A stretch of 64,000 nt of DNA from an uncultured Endomicrobiia bacterium (lineage in GTDB: Bacteria; Elusimicrobiota; Endomicrobiia; Endomicrobiales; Endomicrobiaceae). Below, in pieces: positions 1 through 9,322 of this stretch. Both the position numbers and the translations under genes were made by a program. Location: contig CALHWY010000012.1 of the NCBI GenBank assembly GCA_938040055.1, positions 62,001 to 126,000 of the forward strand, read 5' to 3'. The notes under the pieces were generated by a model. That model was not told where the DNA came from, made no database searches, and was given only the letters and a program-made list of their open reading frames with translations. Each line of letters opens with the position of its first letter. The first letter of the stretch is position 1.

Positions 1-724
1 AACTTTCATACACGAGCAAAACTATATTCCGGGAAAAGCCAATAAGCTTTTAAACGGATTCGCGCATAAGACGTTTATAAGTTTTAACGGATCCGGTGTG
101 TTTTTTAAAAATAAAAAGAATATTTTTTATACGGGCTGTCCCGTAAGAAAAGAAATACTGGGCGTAACAAAACCGGATGCTTGCGGCAAGCTCGGGCTTG
201 ACCGGAATGTTTTTACTCTTATGATTTTCGGCGGAAGCCTTGGGGCGGTAAAACTCAATGAAAACTCTTTTGAAGCGGTTAAAATGCTTGCCGGGGAAAT
301 AAATATGCAGGTTATACATATAACCGGCAAAAAAAGTTTCGACGGGATAAAACTTAAAGCCGGAAATATGAAAAATTATCTGGTATTCGATTATATGCAC
401 AATATCGCCGACGCTTACGCGGCGGCGGACATGGTTATATGCAGGGCCGGCGCGGGCGCAGTTTTCGAACTTATGCTTTTGGGAAAACCGGCGCTGCTTA
501 TTCCCTACCCGTATGCGGCCGACAACCACCAGTATTATAACGCCGAAGAGGCCTCGCGCGGCGGGCATATGAGTTTTATTGAAGAAAAAGAAGCGTCTCC
601 GCAAGTGATCGCCGGATTTATCCGGCGTCTTAAAGACGGATTAAAAGACAAAAAAGAAAAAAGTCCGGCCGTTTTTCCCCAGGAAATAATGGCCGCCGAG
701 ATAATAAAAAGCATAAAAGGATAA
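1..724 (+). CDS. murG: UDP-GlcNAc:lipid I N-acetylglucosaminyltransferase MurG (5' end missing)
   Basis: MurG transfers GlcNAc from UDP-GlcNAc to lipid I on the cytoplasmic face of the inner membrane, giving lipid II for peptidoglycan. The open frame runs in from the left edge (codons begin at base 2), so about the first third of the protein lies outside the window. The visible part opens with the family motif HEQN..PGKAN, then GGSLGA (start of the C-terminal Rossmann domain, nucleotide-sugar binding) and GAGAVFELMLLGKPALLIPYP followed by the DNHQ stretch that holds the UDP-GlcNAc contact residues. An internal ATG at 98 is not the start, because the HEQN motif lies upstream of it. The stop is 5 bases before surE. 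Family assignment is secure. Confidence 0.95.
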   Translation, partial: TFIHEQNYIPGKANKLLNGFAHKTFISFNGSGVFFKNKKNIFYTGCPVRKEILGVTKPDACGKLGLDRNVFTLMIFGGSLGAVKLNENSFEAVKMLAGEINMQVIHITGKKSFDGIKLKAGNMKNYLVFDYMHNIADAYAAADMVICRAGAGAVFELMLLGKPALLIPYPYAADNHQYYNAEEASRGGHMSFIEEKEASPQVIAGFIRRLKDGLKDKKEKSPAVFPQEIMAAEIIKSIKG

Positions 725-729
725 TATAA

Positions 730-1458
730 ATGCATAATATTCTGGTTTCCAATGACGACGGCGTTAAAGGCCCGGGACTGCGGCCGCTTGTAAAGGAACT
801 TTCGAAAATAGGAAAAGTTTACGTGATAGTTCCGAAAAACCAGATGTCGGGCACGGGGCACGGGATAACTCTGGCAAAGTTTAAAAGAGCCGAAGAGATA
901 GACAAAAATTTCTACGCGATAAAAGGAGGAACGCCCGCGGACTGCGTCAAATACGGACTTTATTCTTTTCTTAAAAACAAAGTTGATCTTGTCGTATCCG
1001 GAATAAACACCTGTCCTAATCTCGGGCAGGATGTCATTTACTCCGGAACGGTGGGAGCCGCCAGAGAGGGCGCGCTTAAAGGAATTCCATCTCTTGCGGT
1101 TTCCGCGGCTGAAATGTACGCCCAGGATTATGCCCATTCCGCGGCTGCGGTAAGGGAGATTGCGGAAAAAATACTGAAAAGAAAGAAATATTTTAAAGGG
1201 ATATGTTTTAATGTCAACATACCCAGAAATTACAGAGGGGTTAAGCTGGCTCCTTTGGGATTAAGGGCTTATGACGAAAACGTAGAGACCGTCGCCGACG
1301 GCAAAGGCAATTTTTCATACAGACTTTCGGGAAGATATGTGTCCGGGGGGAAAAACAAAGGTTCCGATATCGATGCCGTAGAGCGGGGCTATATTTCGGT
1401 CACTCCTCTGATTCTTGATCAGACGAATTTCGAACTTTTAAAGAAAATCAAGCTGTAA
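730..1458 (+). CDS. surE: 5'/3'-nucleotidase SurE
   Basis: SurE is a metal-dependent phosphatase that dephosphorylates nucleoside 5'- and 3'-monophosphates and short polyphosphate. The 242-residue length is normal for the family. The metal site SNDDG is at residues 7-11. The NQMSGTGHGIT segment and the SGIN..PNLG.D..YSGTVGAA block that line the active site are both present. It follows murG by 5 bases and precedes uvrB by 10, so the three genes are probably co-transcribed. No odd features. Confidence 0.95.
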   Translation: MHNILVSNDDGVKGPGLRPLVKELSKIGKVYVIVPKNQMSGTGHGITLAKFKRAEEIDKNFYAIKGGTPADCVKYGLYSFLKNKVDLVVSGINTCPNLGQDVIYSGTVGAAREGALKGIPSLAVSAAEMYAQDYAHSAAAVREIAEKILKRKKYFKGICFNVNIPRNYRGVKLAPLGLRAYDENVETVADGKGNFSYRLSGRYVSGGKNKGSDIDAVERGYISVTPLILDQTNFELLKKIKL

Positions 1459-1468
1459 AAACGATAAT

Positions 1469-3532
1469 ATGGAAAATAAATTCAAGCTTGTATCCAAGTT
1501 CAAGCCGGCCGGGGACCAGCCCCAGGCCATAGACGAACTGTGCCGCAATTATATAAACGGCGCAAATTCCCAGGTATTGCTGGGGGTGACCGGTTCCGGA
1601 AAAACTTTTGTGATGGCAAATGTCATAGAAAGGCTGCAAAAGCCGACTCTTATAATTTCGCCCAATAAAATCCTCGCCGCGCAGACATATGCCGAGTTCA
1701 AATCTTTTTTCCCGGACAATGCCGTGGAATATTTCATATCGTATTATGATTACTATCAGCCGGAAGCTTATATTCCTTCCAGCGACACTTATATAGAAAA
1801 AGATTCTTCCATAAACGATCATATAGACAGGCTCAGGCTTAAGGCCACTACATCCCTTCTTGAAAGAAAAGACGTCATAGTGGTGGCTTCGGTTTCATGC
1901 ATATATAATCTCGGTTCTCCCGGCGATTACCGCAATATGTGCGCGGAGATCGTCGCGGGAGAAGAGAAATCGAGGCAGGCGCTTTTAAACGAGCTTGTGT
2001 CCATACATTATGAAAGAAATGAAACCGAATTCATAAGAGGCAGGTTCAGGGTAAAAGGCGATACCGTGGAAATTTTTCCGGCATATCTTGAGACGGCCGT
2101 GAGAATAGAATTTTACGGCGATTTCATCGAAAGCATAAAAGAATTTTCGCCTTTAACCGGCGAAGTTCTTATAAAAAAAGACAGAGCTTACATATATCCG
2201 GCCAAACATTTCGTCACTACCGGCCCGAAACTTGAAGCGGCTTTAAAAACCATTAAAGCCGAACTCGGCGAGAGACTGTCCGTACTCAGCGCCGGAAAAA
2301 AACTTCTTGAAGCCCAAAGGCTTGAACAAAGGACGAAATATGATATGGAAATGCTTGCGGAAACCGGTTTTTGCCATGGCGTGGAAAACTATTCCAGACA
2401 CTTGGCGGGAAATCCGCCCGGCGCAAGACCGTCTACTCTGATAGACTATTTTCATGAGGCGGGAGAGGATTTTCTTACTATAGCGGACGAATCCCATATT
2501 TCTCTTCCGCAGATACGCGGCATGTACGAAGGCGACAGAAGCAGAAAACAAACGCTTGTGGATTTCGGTTTCAGGCTGCCTTCGGCGCTTGACAACCGCC
2601 CTTTGAAATTTCCCGAGTTTGAGAAGCTTATAAAGAAAATATTGATGGTTTCGGCTACTCCGGGCGTTTATGAACTTGAAAAAAGCGGCAAAAGGATAGT
2701 CGATCTGATAATACGTCCTACAGGGCTTGTGGATCCCGAAGTAATAGTCCGTCCCGTGGAAGGGCAGATTGCGGATATGATGAATGAGATAAGCAAAAGG
2801 ACGGCTAAAAAACAAAGAACTCTCATCACCACTCTTACAAAAAAAATGTCGGAAGATCTTGCCGCGTACCTTAAAGAAAAAGGATTTAAGGTGGAATACC
2901 TGCATTCCGAAATAGAAACGCTTGAGAGAATCGAACTGTTAAAAAATCTCAGACTCGGAAAGTTTGACGTTCTTGTCGGCATAAATCTTTTGAGGGAAGG
3001 GCTGGATTTGCCTGAGGTTTCTCTAGTGGTCGTTCTCGACGCGGATAAGGAAGGCTTCCTGCGTTCGGAGTCCACTTTGATACAGATATGCGGGAGAGCG
3101 GCCAGAAACGCGGACGGCACCGTTATTTTTTACGCCGACGCCGTGACAGGCTCCATGCGGAGAGCCCTGAAAGAAATGAACAGGCGCCGCGCAAAACAGC
3201 TTGAATATAACAAAAGAAATAAAATTACTCCGAAATCAATAGTCAAAGCCGTGCATAATCTCAATGAATTTCACAATATCGCAAGGGCCGAAGGCATTGC
3301 GGCGTCAGTCGCGGAGACGCAGGCTGAGTATATAACGCCGGACAATATTGACGGGATTATTCAAGAGCTTGAAAACAGAATGAAAGAGGCGGCCGACAAT
3401 CTGGATTTTGAAAGCGCCGTCAGACTGCGCGACAAAATGCTTGAGCTTAAAGCGATGAGGGCCGGCAAGCCTTCGGCGCGTAAGAAAAAAAGAAACGGAA
3501 AAACGGAGCGTAAAGCCGGCAAAAAGCGTTAA
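1469..3532 (+). CDS. uvrB: Excinuclease ABC subunit UvrB
   Basis: UvrB is the damage-verifying helicase-like subunit of UvrABC nucleotide excision repair. The protein is full length (687 residues). The Walker A motif GVTGSGKT is at residues 39-46, and the beta-hairpin region YYDYYQPEAY follows. The DEAH-like DESH box begins at D340, and the GINLLREGLDLPEV and QICGRAARN helicase motifs are present. A C-terminal UVR domain (about residues 625-660, IIQELE..M..AA..LDFE.A..LRD) should bind UvrA or UvrC. The last 20 residues are very Lys/Arg-rich. No uvrA or uvrC is in the window. Confidence 0.97.
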   Translation: MENKFKLVSKFKPAGDQPQAIDELCRNYINGANSQVLLGVTGSGKTFVMANVIERLQKPTLIISPNKILAAQTYAEFKSFFPDNAVEYFISYYDYYQPEAYIPSSDTYIEKDSSINDHIDRLRLKATTSLLERKDVIVVASVSCIYNLGSPGDYRNMCAEIVAGEEKSRQALLNELVSIHYERNETEFIRGRFRVKGDTVEIFPAYLETAVRIEFYGDFIESIKEFSPLTGEVLIKKDRAYIYPAKHFVTTGPKLEAALKTIKAELGERLSVLSAGKKLLEAQRLEQRTKYDMEMLAETGFCHGVENYSRHLAGNPPGARPSTLIDYFHEAGEDFLTIADESHISLPQIRGMYEGDRSRKQTLVDFGFRLPSALDNRPLKFPEFEKLIKKILMVSATPGVYELEKSGKRIVDLIIRPTGLVDPEVIVRPVEGQIADMMNEISKRTAKKQRTLITTLTKKMSEDLAAYLKEKGFKVEYLHSEIETLERIELLKNLRLGKFDVLVGINLLREGLDLPEVSLVVVLDADKEGFLRSESTLIQICGRAARNADGTVIFYADAVTGSMRRALKEMNRRRAKQLEYNKRNKITPKSIVKAVHNLNEFHNIARAEGIAASVAETQAEYITPDNIDGIIQELENRMKEAADNLDFESAVRLRDKMLELKAMRAGKPSARKKKRNGKTERKAGKKR

Positions 3533-3542
3533 ATTCGCGCCT

Positions 3543-3568
3543 AACGGTTTTTTGGAAACCGTTTTATC
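3543..3568 (+). terminator. Probable intrinsic terminator of the murG-surE-uvrB operon
   Basis: An 8-bp perfect stem (AACGGTTT / AAACCGTT) with a 5-base loop starts 10 bases after the uvrB stop. Only a short T run follows it, so the strength is uncertain. Confidence 0.55.
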
Positions 3569-3614
3569 GCATTTGGCGGCATATTCAAAAAGGGCCGCGG
3601 ACGTTTTCGAAACT

Positions 3615-3980
3615 TTTTATCCGGGGCATATTCCGTATTTTTAAAAGAAGTTTCGCTTCAGGCGATAGCTTTACCTTTTATCCGGATCATATTGCGTATA
3701 TGAAGTTTTGTATCGCAGCGAAGAGTCCGGACTTGAAAGCGGTTTGTTTTTTTGCGTATCCCGTATTCTGAAAATTTCTCGGACGCCGAATTGATTTTTT
3801 ACAAAAAAAGATATATACTAACCGAAACTTAAAAAGTATCCTGAAAGTTGACGGTTATAATATTAAAAGCCAGCGGCGTCTGTAAAAAGTATAACTTTTT
3901 AGGGCGCTTTTTCTATTCCCGCCGCATAGTTTTAAAAGCGTATCCGGCTGTAAAAAGTACAATTTTTAGGAAGCTTTTTC
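3615..3980. repeat. Two pairs of degenerate direct repeats upstream of glnA
   Basis: Within the 480-base spacer between uvrB and glnA, one 24-base unit (TTTTATCCGG....ATATT.CGTAT) occurs at 3615-3638 and 3676-3699 with three mismatches. A second unit of about 33 bases (CTGTAAAAAGTA..A.TTTTTAGG..GCTTTTTC) occurs at 3880-3913 and 3948-3980; its similarity extends upstream through TTAAAAGC. The spacings are 61 and 68 bases. The second pair lies inside the predicted glnA leader. Whether these are decayed repetitive DNA or a regulatory array cannot be decided from the sequence. Confidence 0.5.
3791..3819 (+). promoter_or_regulatory. Candidate glnA promoter
   Basis: TTGATT, 17 bases, TATACT. It would give a leader of about 180 bases before the chosen glnA start at 4010, containing the repeat pair at 3880/3948. 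Confidence 0.5.
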
Positions 3981-4009
3981 CGTATGAAAATAAATCTCCG
4001 GGAGATAAA

Positions 4010-5335
4010 ATGTATACAAAAGAGCAGATTGTCCGATTGGTCAAAGACAATGGCGTAAAATTCATCAGGCTTCAGTTTACGGATATTTTGGGTACTCTTA
4101 AGAATGTAGCCATAACGGCAAGCCAGCTTGAAAAAGCTCTTGACAACAAATGCATGTTTGACGGTTCGTCAATAGAAGGTTTTGTCAGAATTGAAGAAAG
4201 CGATATGTATCTTTATCCGGATCTGGATACTTTCGTGATATTTCCCTGGAGGCCCCAGGACGGGAAAGTCGCAAGGCTTATATGCGACGTATACACTTAC
4301 GACGGAAAGCCTTTTGAGGGCTGTCCGAGATACGCTCTTAAAAGGATAATAAAAGAAGCCGCCGATCTGGGCTATACGTTTAATGTCGGGCCCGAATGCG
4401 AATTCTTTTTGTTTTTAACCGATGAAAAAGGCAAGCCGACCACCGTTACGCATGATGACGCCGGATATTTCGATCTGGGCCCCGTGGATCACGGCGAAAA
4501 CGCAAGAAGAGACATTTGCCTTACGCTTGAGTCCATGGGCTTTGAAATAGAAGCTTCCCATCATGAAGTCGCAAGAGGACAGCATGAAATAGATTTCAAA
4601 TATTCCGAAGCTTTAAAAGCGGCCGATAATATCAATACTTTTAAAATGGTTGTCAAAACCATAGCGCAAAAACACGGGCTTCACGCCACTTTTATGCCGA
4701 AACCCATAACCGGAATTGCCGGTTCTGGAATGCATACGAATATGTCCTTGTTTAAAAACGGAAGTAATGCTTTTTACGAAGAAAAAGACGGACTCCAGCT
4801 TTCTGGCGAAGCGTATAACTTTATAGGCGGGCTGATGGAGCATATGAAATCTATGGCTGTAATAACGAATCCGCTGGTAAATTCGTATAAAAGGCTTGTG
4901 CCGGGATATGAAGCTCCCGTTTATATAGCATGGTCGTGCAAAAACAGAAGTCCTCTTATAAGAATACCCGCCTCTAGAGGGAACGGCACAAGAGTGGAAC
5001 TGCGCAATCCCGATCCTTCCTCAAATCCTTATTTGGTTCTGGCTTCATGCCTTGCCGCCGGCCTTGACGGAATAAAAAGGAAAATAAAGCCTCCCGTGTG
5101 CGTTGACGGAAATGTTTTTAAAATGAGCAAAGTCGACAGACAAAAGGCCGGAGTTGAAGATTTGCCGGGAGATCTGGAGCAGGCCATGCTGGAATTTAAA
5201 AACAGCGTTTTTATGAGAAAAACTCTCGGAGAACATATTTTTGACCGCTATCTTGAAGCCAAAAGCGAAGAATGGTTCTCATATATAACGCAGGTGCACA
5301 AATGGGAAATCGACGAATACCTTTCTTCATATTGA
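4010..5335 (+). CDS. glnA: Glutamine synthetase, type I-alpha
   Basis: Glutamine synthetase makes glutamine from glutamate, ammonia and ATP and is the main ammonia-assimilation enzyme. I start at ATG 4010 (GGGAG 7 bases upstream), giving 441 residues (MYTKEQIVRLV...), the usual GSI-alpha length. The frame is open 54 codons further upstream, but that stretch is the repeat-rich leader and matches no known domain. The Mg/ATP and substrate motifs DGSSIEGF, HHEVA.GQHEIDF, NRSPLIRIP and ELRNPDPSSNPYL are present. The GSSIEGFVRIEESDMYLYPD block resembles the Bacillus-type feedback-inhibited enzyme. The C-terminal half lacks the region carrying the adenylylation Tyr of proteobacterial GSI-beta. It is monocistronic. 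Confidence 0.96.
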   Translation: MYTKEQIVRLVKDNGVKFIRLQFTDILGTLKNVAITASQLEKALDNKCMFDGSSIEGFVRIEESDMYLYPDLDTFVIFPWRPQDGKVARLICDVYTYDGKPFEGCPRYALKRIIKEAADLGYTFNVGPECEFFLFLTDEKGKPTTVTHDDAGYFDLGPVDHGENARRDICLTLESMGFEIEASHHEVARGQHEIDFKYSEALKAADNINTFKMVVKTIAQKHGLHATFMPKPITGIAGSGMHTNMSLFKNGSNAFYEEKDGLQLSGEAYNFIGGLMEHMKSMAVITNPLVNSYKRLVPGYEAPVYIAWSCKNRSPLIRIPASRGNGTRVELRNPDPSSNPYLVLASCLAAGLDGIKRKIKPPVCVDGNVFKMSKVDRQKAGVEDLPGDLEQAMLEFKNSVFMRKTLGEHIFDRYLEAKSEEWFSYITQVHKWEIDEYLSSY

Positions 5336-5424
5336 TAAATAAAGCGTCGCTGAAAACCGGCCGGAAAATTTTTTTCGGGCTTTTTCGCAAAACGCGCAAG
5401 TCCGTTTGATGTATAATTTTAAAG

Positions 5425-5448
5425 GCTCGCCTTTTCCGGCGGGCTTTT
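5425..5448 (+). terminator. Intrinsic terminator after glnA
   Basis: A 7-bp stem GCTCGCC / GGCGGGC (one G-T pair) with a 6-base loop, then TTTT, 90 bases after the glnA stop. Two smaller hairpins follow at 5470-5482 and 5487-5503 (TTTTGCC-TCA-GGCAAAA). The rest of the 5336-5624 spacer shows nothing else. Confidence 0.6.
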
Positions 5449-5624
5449 GCTTTTGCGTTTAAAAAAAACGCGCCTGCGGCGCTAAATTTTGCCTCAGGCA
5501 AAAAACAAAGGAAATTATGTCCGGATCAGCGCAAAAGCCGCCTCTTTTTTAAGCGTTTTCGGCTTTGCGCGGCGTTTTTGCGCCCCGCAGCGGCGGATAA
5601 AGCATAAAAGCGCTGTAAAATCAA

Positions 5625-5653
5625 TTGTTTTTTAACTTTAATTAATTTATAAT
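5625..5653 (+). promoter_or_regulatory. Candidate promoter of the phoH operon
   Basis: TTGTTT, 17 bases, TATAAT. The predicted transcription start is about 30 bases before the ATG at 5689. Confidence 0.6.
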
Positions 5654-5688
5654 ATCATAGACAAAAAATAAAAAGCAAAGGAGTGGGC

Positions 5689-6990
5689 ATGAAAACATTT
5701 GTTCTTGACACCAATGTTCTTCTTCACGATCCGGAGGCCGTTTTTTCTTTTGCCGATAATAAAGTAGTTATTCCGATGACGGTCATTGAAGAACTGGATA
5801 CGTTTAAAAAATTGAATGATGAAAGAGGCAGAAGCGCCAGGCTTATTTCAAGAAGCCTGGACGAGCTTAGAATGATAGGCAAACTTTCCGAAGGCATTAA
5901 GCTTAAATCGGGAGGCATTATACAGATAGAAATGAATCATAATGACATTAATCTTCCGGTTGATTTTTCGGGGCAGAAATCCGATAATCAGATATTGTCG
6001 ATAGCCGTTGGCCTTAAAAGAAAAGGCGAAAGGGTCATTTTTATAACCAAAGACATAAATCTGAGGATAAAAGCCGAGATTTTGGACGTTCCCACGCAGG
6101 ATTATGAAAAGTCCAAAGTCAAAATCGACGAATTATATTCCGGATGGAGGGAAATAAAAGTTCCGTCCGCGCAGATTGACAAATTTTATAAAGAGGGAAA
6201 ACTCGCTTTAAAGCAGGAATTGTTCGCCAATGAATTCGTCACTTTGAAAGATGAGTCCGGCTCTTCGAAAAGCGCTTTGGCTAAATATTCGAAAAAAGAA
6301 AACGCTCTGACGCCTATTTTTCACCAAAATTCAAATCCTTGGGGGCTGAAACCTTTAAATATCGAACAAAAATTCGCCGTTGAGCTTCTTTTGTGCAATG
6401 ATATTAATCTTGTCACGCTGGTCGGTTTGCCCGGCGCGGGAAAAACCATTCTTGCTTTGGCATGCGGTCTTCAGAAAACCATTGAAGAAAGATATTTCAG
6501 AAAACTTTATATAGCAAGACCTATCATCCCTATGGGCAGGGACATAGGCTTTCTGCCCGGTTCCAAAGAGGAAAAACTGGGCGCCTGGATGGGGGCTATC
6601 AACGATAATCTGGAATTTCTGGTTGACAGGGGCCATCCTGACGGCAAAACCGAAGAAAAAATAGATTACTTGTTCAGTTCGGGGCAGATAGAAGTGGATT
6701 CTCTTACTTATATAAGAGGACGCTCCCTTCCGCAGCAGTATATCATTATCGACGACGCCCAGAATCTTACTCCGCATGAAGTAAAAACCATCATTTCAAG
6801 GGCCGGCACCGGCACGAAGATCGTTTTGACGGGCGATCCTTACCAGATTGACAATCCTTATCTTGACGCTTCTTCAAACGGGCTCACTTATCTTGCCGAA
6901 AGATTTAAAGGACAGGAACTTTTCGGGCATATAACTTTTTCAAAAAGCGAAAGAAGCGCTTTGGCGGCCTTGTCTTCGGAGCTTTTATGA
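5689..6990 (+). CDS. PIN-domain / PhoH-family ATPase
   Basis: This is the two-domain YlaK/PhoH2 architecture: an N-terminal PIN ribonuclease domain fused to a PhoH RNA-helicase-like ATPase. Related PIN-PhoH proteins are reported to unwind and cleave RNA. PIN acidic residues are visible in VLDTNVLLHDP (D6), VIEELD, KSDNQIL and ITKDIN. The PhoH part has Walker A GLPGAGKT (residues 246-253), Walker B YIIIDDAQN and the TGDPYQID segment. The start is ATG 5689 with AAAGGAG 5-11 bases upstream; a GTG at 5683 sits inside that ribosome site and is less likely. Length is 433 residues. It overlaps the next gene by 4 bases. Confidence 0.9.
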   Translation: MKTFVLDTNVLLHDPEAVFSFADNKVVIPMTVIEELDTFKKLNDERGRSARLISRSLDELRMIGKLSEGIKLKSGGIIQIEMNHNDINLPVDFSGQKSDNQILSIAVGLKRKGERVIFITKDINLRIKAEILDVPTQDYEKSKVKIDELYSGWREIKVPSAQIDKFYKEGKLALKQELFANEFVTLKDESGSSKSALAKYSKKENALTPIFHQNSNPWGLKPLNIEQKFAVELLLCNDINLVTLVGLPGAGKTILALACGLQKTIEERYFRKLYIARPIIPMGRDIGFLPGSKEEKLGAWMGAINDNLEFLVDRGHPDGKTEEKIDYLFSSGQIEVDSLTYIRGRSLPQQYIIIDDAQNLTPHEVKTIISRAGTGTKIVLTGDPYQIDNPYLDASSNGLTYLAERFKGQELFGHITFSKSERSALAALSSELL

Positions 6991-7850
6991 GCCCGGAGAA
7001 TGAATTTTATATAGATTTGCATATACATACCAGCCGTTCGGACGGAGTTTTTTCTCCTTCGGAAGCTGTGGCATATGCGGCCCGAATGAAACTTTCGGCC
7101 ATAAGCATAACCGATCATGACAGCGTTGACGGCATTGAAGAAGCTATTGAAGCTTCGGCGAAATACGGAGTGGAAGTCGTCCCCGGCATAGAACTGTCTT
7201 GCGAAGTCGCGGGATCGGCTAAAAGCGAAATGCATATGCTCGGATATTATATCGATTATAAATCCCAAGAACTTAAAAAAACTCTTGAAATTTTTAAAAA
7301 AGCCAGGCTTAAAAGAGCTTTGGAAATACTGGAAAAACTCAGGCAAAACGGCATTGAGATAAAAGACCGCGGTTTTATTTCCAGTGCGGAAAATAAAGCC
7401 GTAGGCAGACTTCATTTTGCAAAAGCGCTTATTGAAGAGGGTTATGTCAGCGGCATTTCCGAGGCTTTTCAAAAGTATTTGTCTCCCGGACGCGCCGCTT
7501 ACGTGCCGAAATACGCGATATCGGCCGAAGACGCCGTAAAACTTATCAAAAAGGCCGGAGGCATTCCCGTGATGGCTCATCCTTATTATACTCATTATAA
7601 CGATAAAGCCCTGCTGCGCTCTCTTGTGGAATGCGGTTTGATGGGGATTGAGGCATGGCATATAAAACATACCGAAAATGCGGTGAAAAAGTTTTTAAAT
7701 CTTGCCGGGGAGTTTGAACTTTTGGCGACCGGCGGTTCCGACTGCCACGGCCCGTATAAAGATTGCGCCCCGATAATGGGTACGGTGAAAGTGCCTTACT
7801 GCGTTCTTGAAAAACTTTATGCCGCGAAAGAGTACATGCAAAATACTTGA
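6987..7850 (+). CDS. PHP-domain phosphoesterase (YciV/TrpH-like)
   Basis: A 287-residue PHP (polymerase and histidinol phosphatase) protein resembling E. coli YciV/RNase AM, a trinuclear-metal 5'-nucleotidase/exoribonuclease. The metal ligands are evident: H12 and H14 in DLHIHTSRSDG, ITDHDSVDG, the Glu in PGIELSCE, HMLGYY, PVMAHPYY and the terminal SDCHG. It starts at the ATG of an ATGA overlap with the PhoH gene, so translation is probably coupled and a shared role in RNA turnover is plausible. The exact substrate is not readable from sequence. Confidence 0.85.
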   Translation: MSPENEFYIDLHIHTSRSDGVFSPSEAVAYAARMKLSAISITDHDSVDGIEEAIEASAKYGVEVVPGIELSCEVAGSAKSEMHMLGYYIDYKSQELKKTLEIFKKARLKRALEILEKLRQNGIEIKDRGFISSAENKAVGRLHFAKALIEEGYVSGISEAFQKYLSPGRAAYVPKYAISAEDAVKLIKKAGGIPVMAHPYYTHYNDKALLRSLVECGLMGIEAWHIKHTENAVKKFLNLAGEFELLATGGSDCHGPYKDCAPIMGTVKVPYCVLEKLYAAKEYMQNT

Positions 7851-7864
7851 TTTAGAAATTCATA

Positions 7865-9316
7865 ATGGGTTACATAAATAAAAACGTTTTCATCAATTAT
7901 ACGGACTGTCCGACTTTAGGGTGGTTGTCAAAAAGAAAATTGGTTCCAAGGCATACCGGGCTTAATGACAAGCTTCTTATGCTTGAAGGGCGCAATATTC
8001 ATAAGCTTTCCCGGAAACTTTTTTCTGACGCCGTAAATGCCCAAAAATCCGAAATACAGACTTGCCTTCAGCATACAAAACAGCTTATTGAGGAAAATAA
8101 GACCGCTATCGTCGAAGCTTCTTTCGCCGCCGGCGGTTTTTCCGTGCGGACGGACATAATACGCAGAACCGACAGCGGAGGCTGGCATCTTTTTGAAGTT
8201 AAATCCGGAAGCAAATATAAAGTCAAATATGCCGAAGATATGGCTTTCAGCGCCATGGTGATGACAAAGGCCGGGCAAAAAGTGGAAAGCGCTACTTTAA
8301 TGCATTTGTCAAACTCTTACCGGATCGGCATGGGAAGCGAGAATCTGTTCAGTTATTTGGACTGTTCCGAAAAAGTGGCCGCTAAAATGTCCGAATTTAT
8401 TGCAATTTCGCAGAAAGCTTTTGAAGATATCGAATCCGAAACAATGCCGCCTCCTTATCTTAAAAAAAACTGCAAGAATTGTCCCGTTTTCGAAAACTGC
8501 ATGGGAAAAGACGTTAAAAACCATATTTTCGATCTTCCGAGACTTTCCGGGCTTGCTATAGAAGAGCTGATATCTCTCGGGGCCGATACGATAGATAAGA
8601 TTCCTGACGACTTCGAACTTACCGAACACCAGCGAATAGTAAAAAACTGCGTTCTTACCGGTAAAACTTATGTGGGCGGCAATCTTAAAACCGAGCTTGA
8701 CAATATAAAATATCCCGTTTTTTATCTTGATTTCGAGTCAATCACAACCATAATGCCTCTTTATCCGCAAACAGCGCCGCATACCCAGATTTTGACCCAG
8801 TTTTCAATAGACAAAAGTGAAAATGTCCCGGAAGTGTCGCAGCATTTCGAATATATAGCCGATCATACAAAAGACTGCCGCAGGGAAATAGCGGAAAAAC
8901 TCGTTCAATATCTTGGAGAGGAAGGAAGCGTTATCACATACTCCAACTATGAAAAAATAGCCATAGGCAAGCTTTCCGCTATGTTTCCCGATTTGCGCGG
9001 CGAACTCGGCGGCATAATGGAAAGAATAGTGGATTTGGAAGCAATAGTAAGAAAAAATTATTATGATGCCGGATTTCGCGGGCGGTCTTCAATCAAGAAA
9101 GTTCTTCCCGTTATGATACCGGAAATGAATTATGATGATTTGGCTATAGGAGAAGGCGGGGACGCGGCGGCGGCATTCGCTTTTATGGCGATGGGGCTGT
9201 ACGATGAAGAAAAAATAACGGAGACGAAAAAAAATCTTCTGCAATACTGCGCCCGGGACACTCTCGCTATGGTTAAAATGCATAAGTTTCTTCTGGATTC
9301 GGTCGGCGGCGGATAG
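7865..9316 (+). CDS. DUF2779-family nuclease-like protein
   Basis: The 483 residues match the DUF2779 architecture. The N-terminal half is a PD-(D/E)xK/Cas4-like nuclease fold: VEASF...V.TDI..R, then HLFEVKSG, then a Cys cluster CKNCPVFENC near residues 203-212 that probably binds an Fe-S cluster. The C-terminal half is an RNase H-like exonuclease fold (YLDFES near residue 290, the YSNYEK segment, and CARDTLAM near the end). Members of this family are often chromosomal and of unknown function. It follows the PHP gene by 14 bases. The Cas4-like features do not by themselves tie it to the relic CRISPR array 3.6 kb downstream. Confidence 0.8.
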   Translation: MGYINKNVFINYTDCPTLGWLSKRKLVPRHTGLNDKLLMLEGRNIHKLSRKLFSDAVNAQKSEIQTCLQHTKQLIEENKTAIVEASFAAGGFSVRTDIIRRTDSGGWHLFEVKSGSKYKVKYAEDMAFSAMVMTKAGQKVESATLMHLSNSYRIGMGSENLFSYLDCSEKVAAKMSEFIAISQKAFEDIESETMPPPYLKKNCKNCPVFENCMGKDVKNHIFDLPRLSGLAIEELISLGADTIDKIPDDFELTEHQRIVKNCVLTGKTYVGGNLKTELDNIKYPVFYLDFESITTIMPLYPQTAPHTQILTQFSIDKSENVPEVSQHFEYIADHTKDCRREIAEKLVQYLGEEGSVITYSNYEKIAIGKLSAMFPDLRGELGGIMERIVDLEAIVRKNYYDAGFRGRSSIKKVLPVMIPEMNYDDLAIGEGGDAAAAFAFMAMGLYDEEKITETKKNLLQYCARDTLAMVKMHKFLLDSVGGG

Positions 9317-9322
9317 AAGCCA

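Noticed and set aside
98..724. Complete glycosyltransferase starting at ATG 98
   Set aside because: The HEQN and PGKAN motifs of MurG lie upstream in the same open frame, so the gene is truncated by the window edge.
4010..5335. Sigma-54 promoter for glnA
   Set aside because: No TGGCAC-N5-TTGCA-like pair upstream; a sigma-70-type promoter is present.
7865..9316. Cas4 partner of the relic CRISPR array
   Set aside because: The protein has the DUF2779 two-domain architecture, is in an unrelated operon, and no other cas gene is present.
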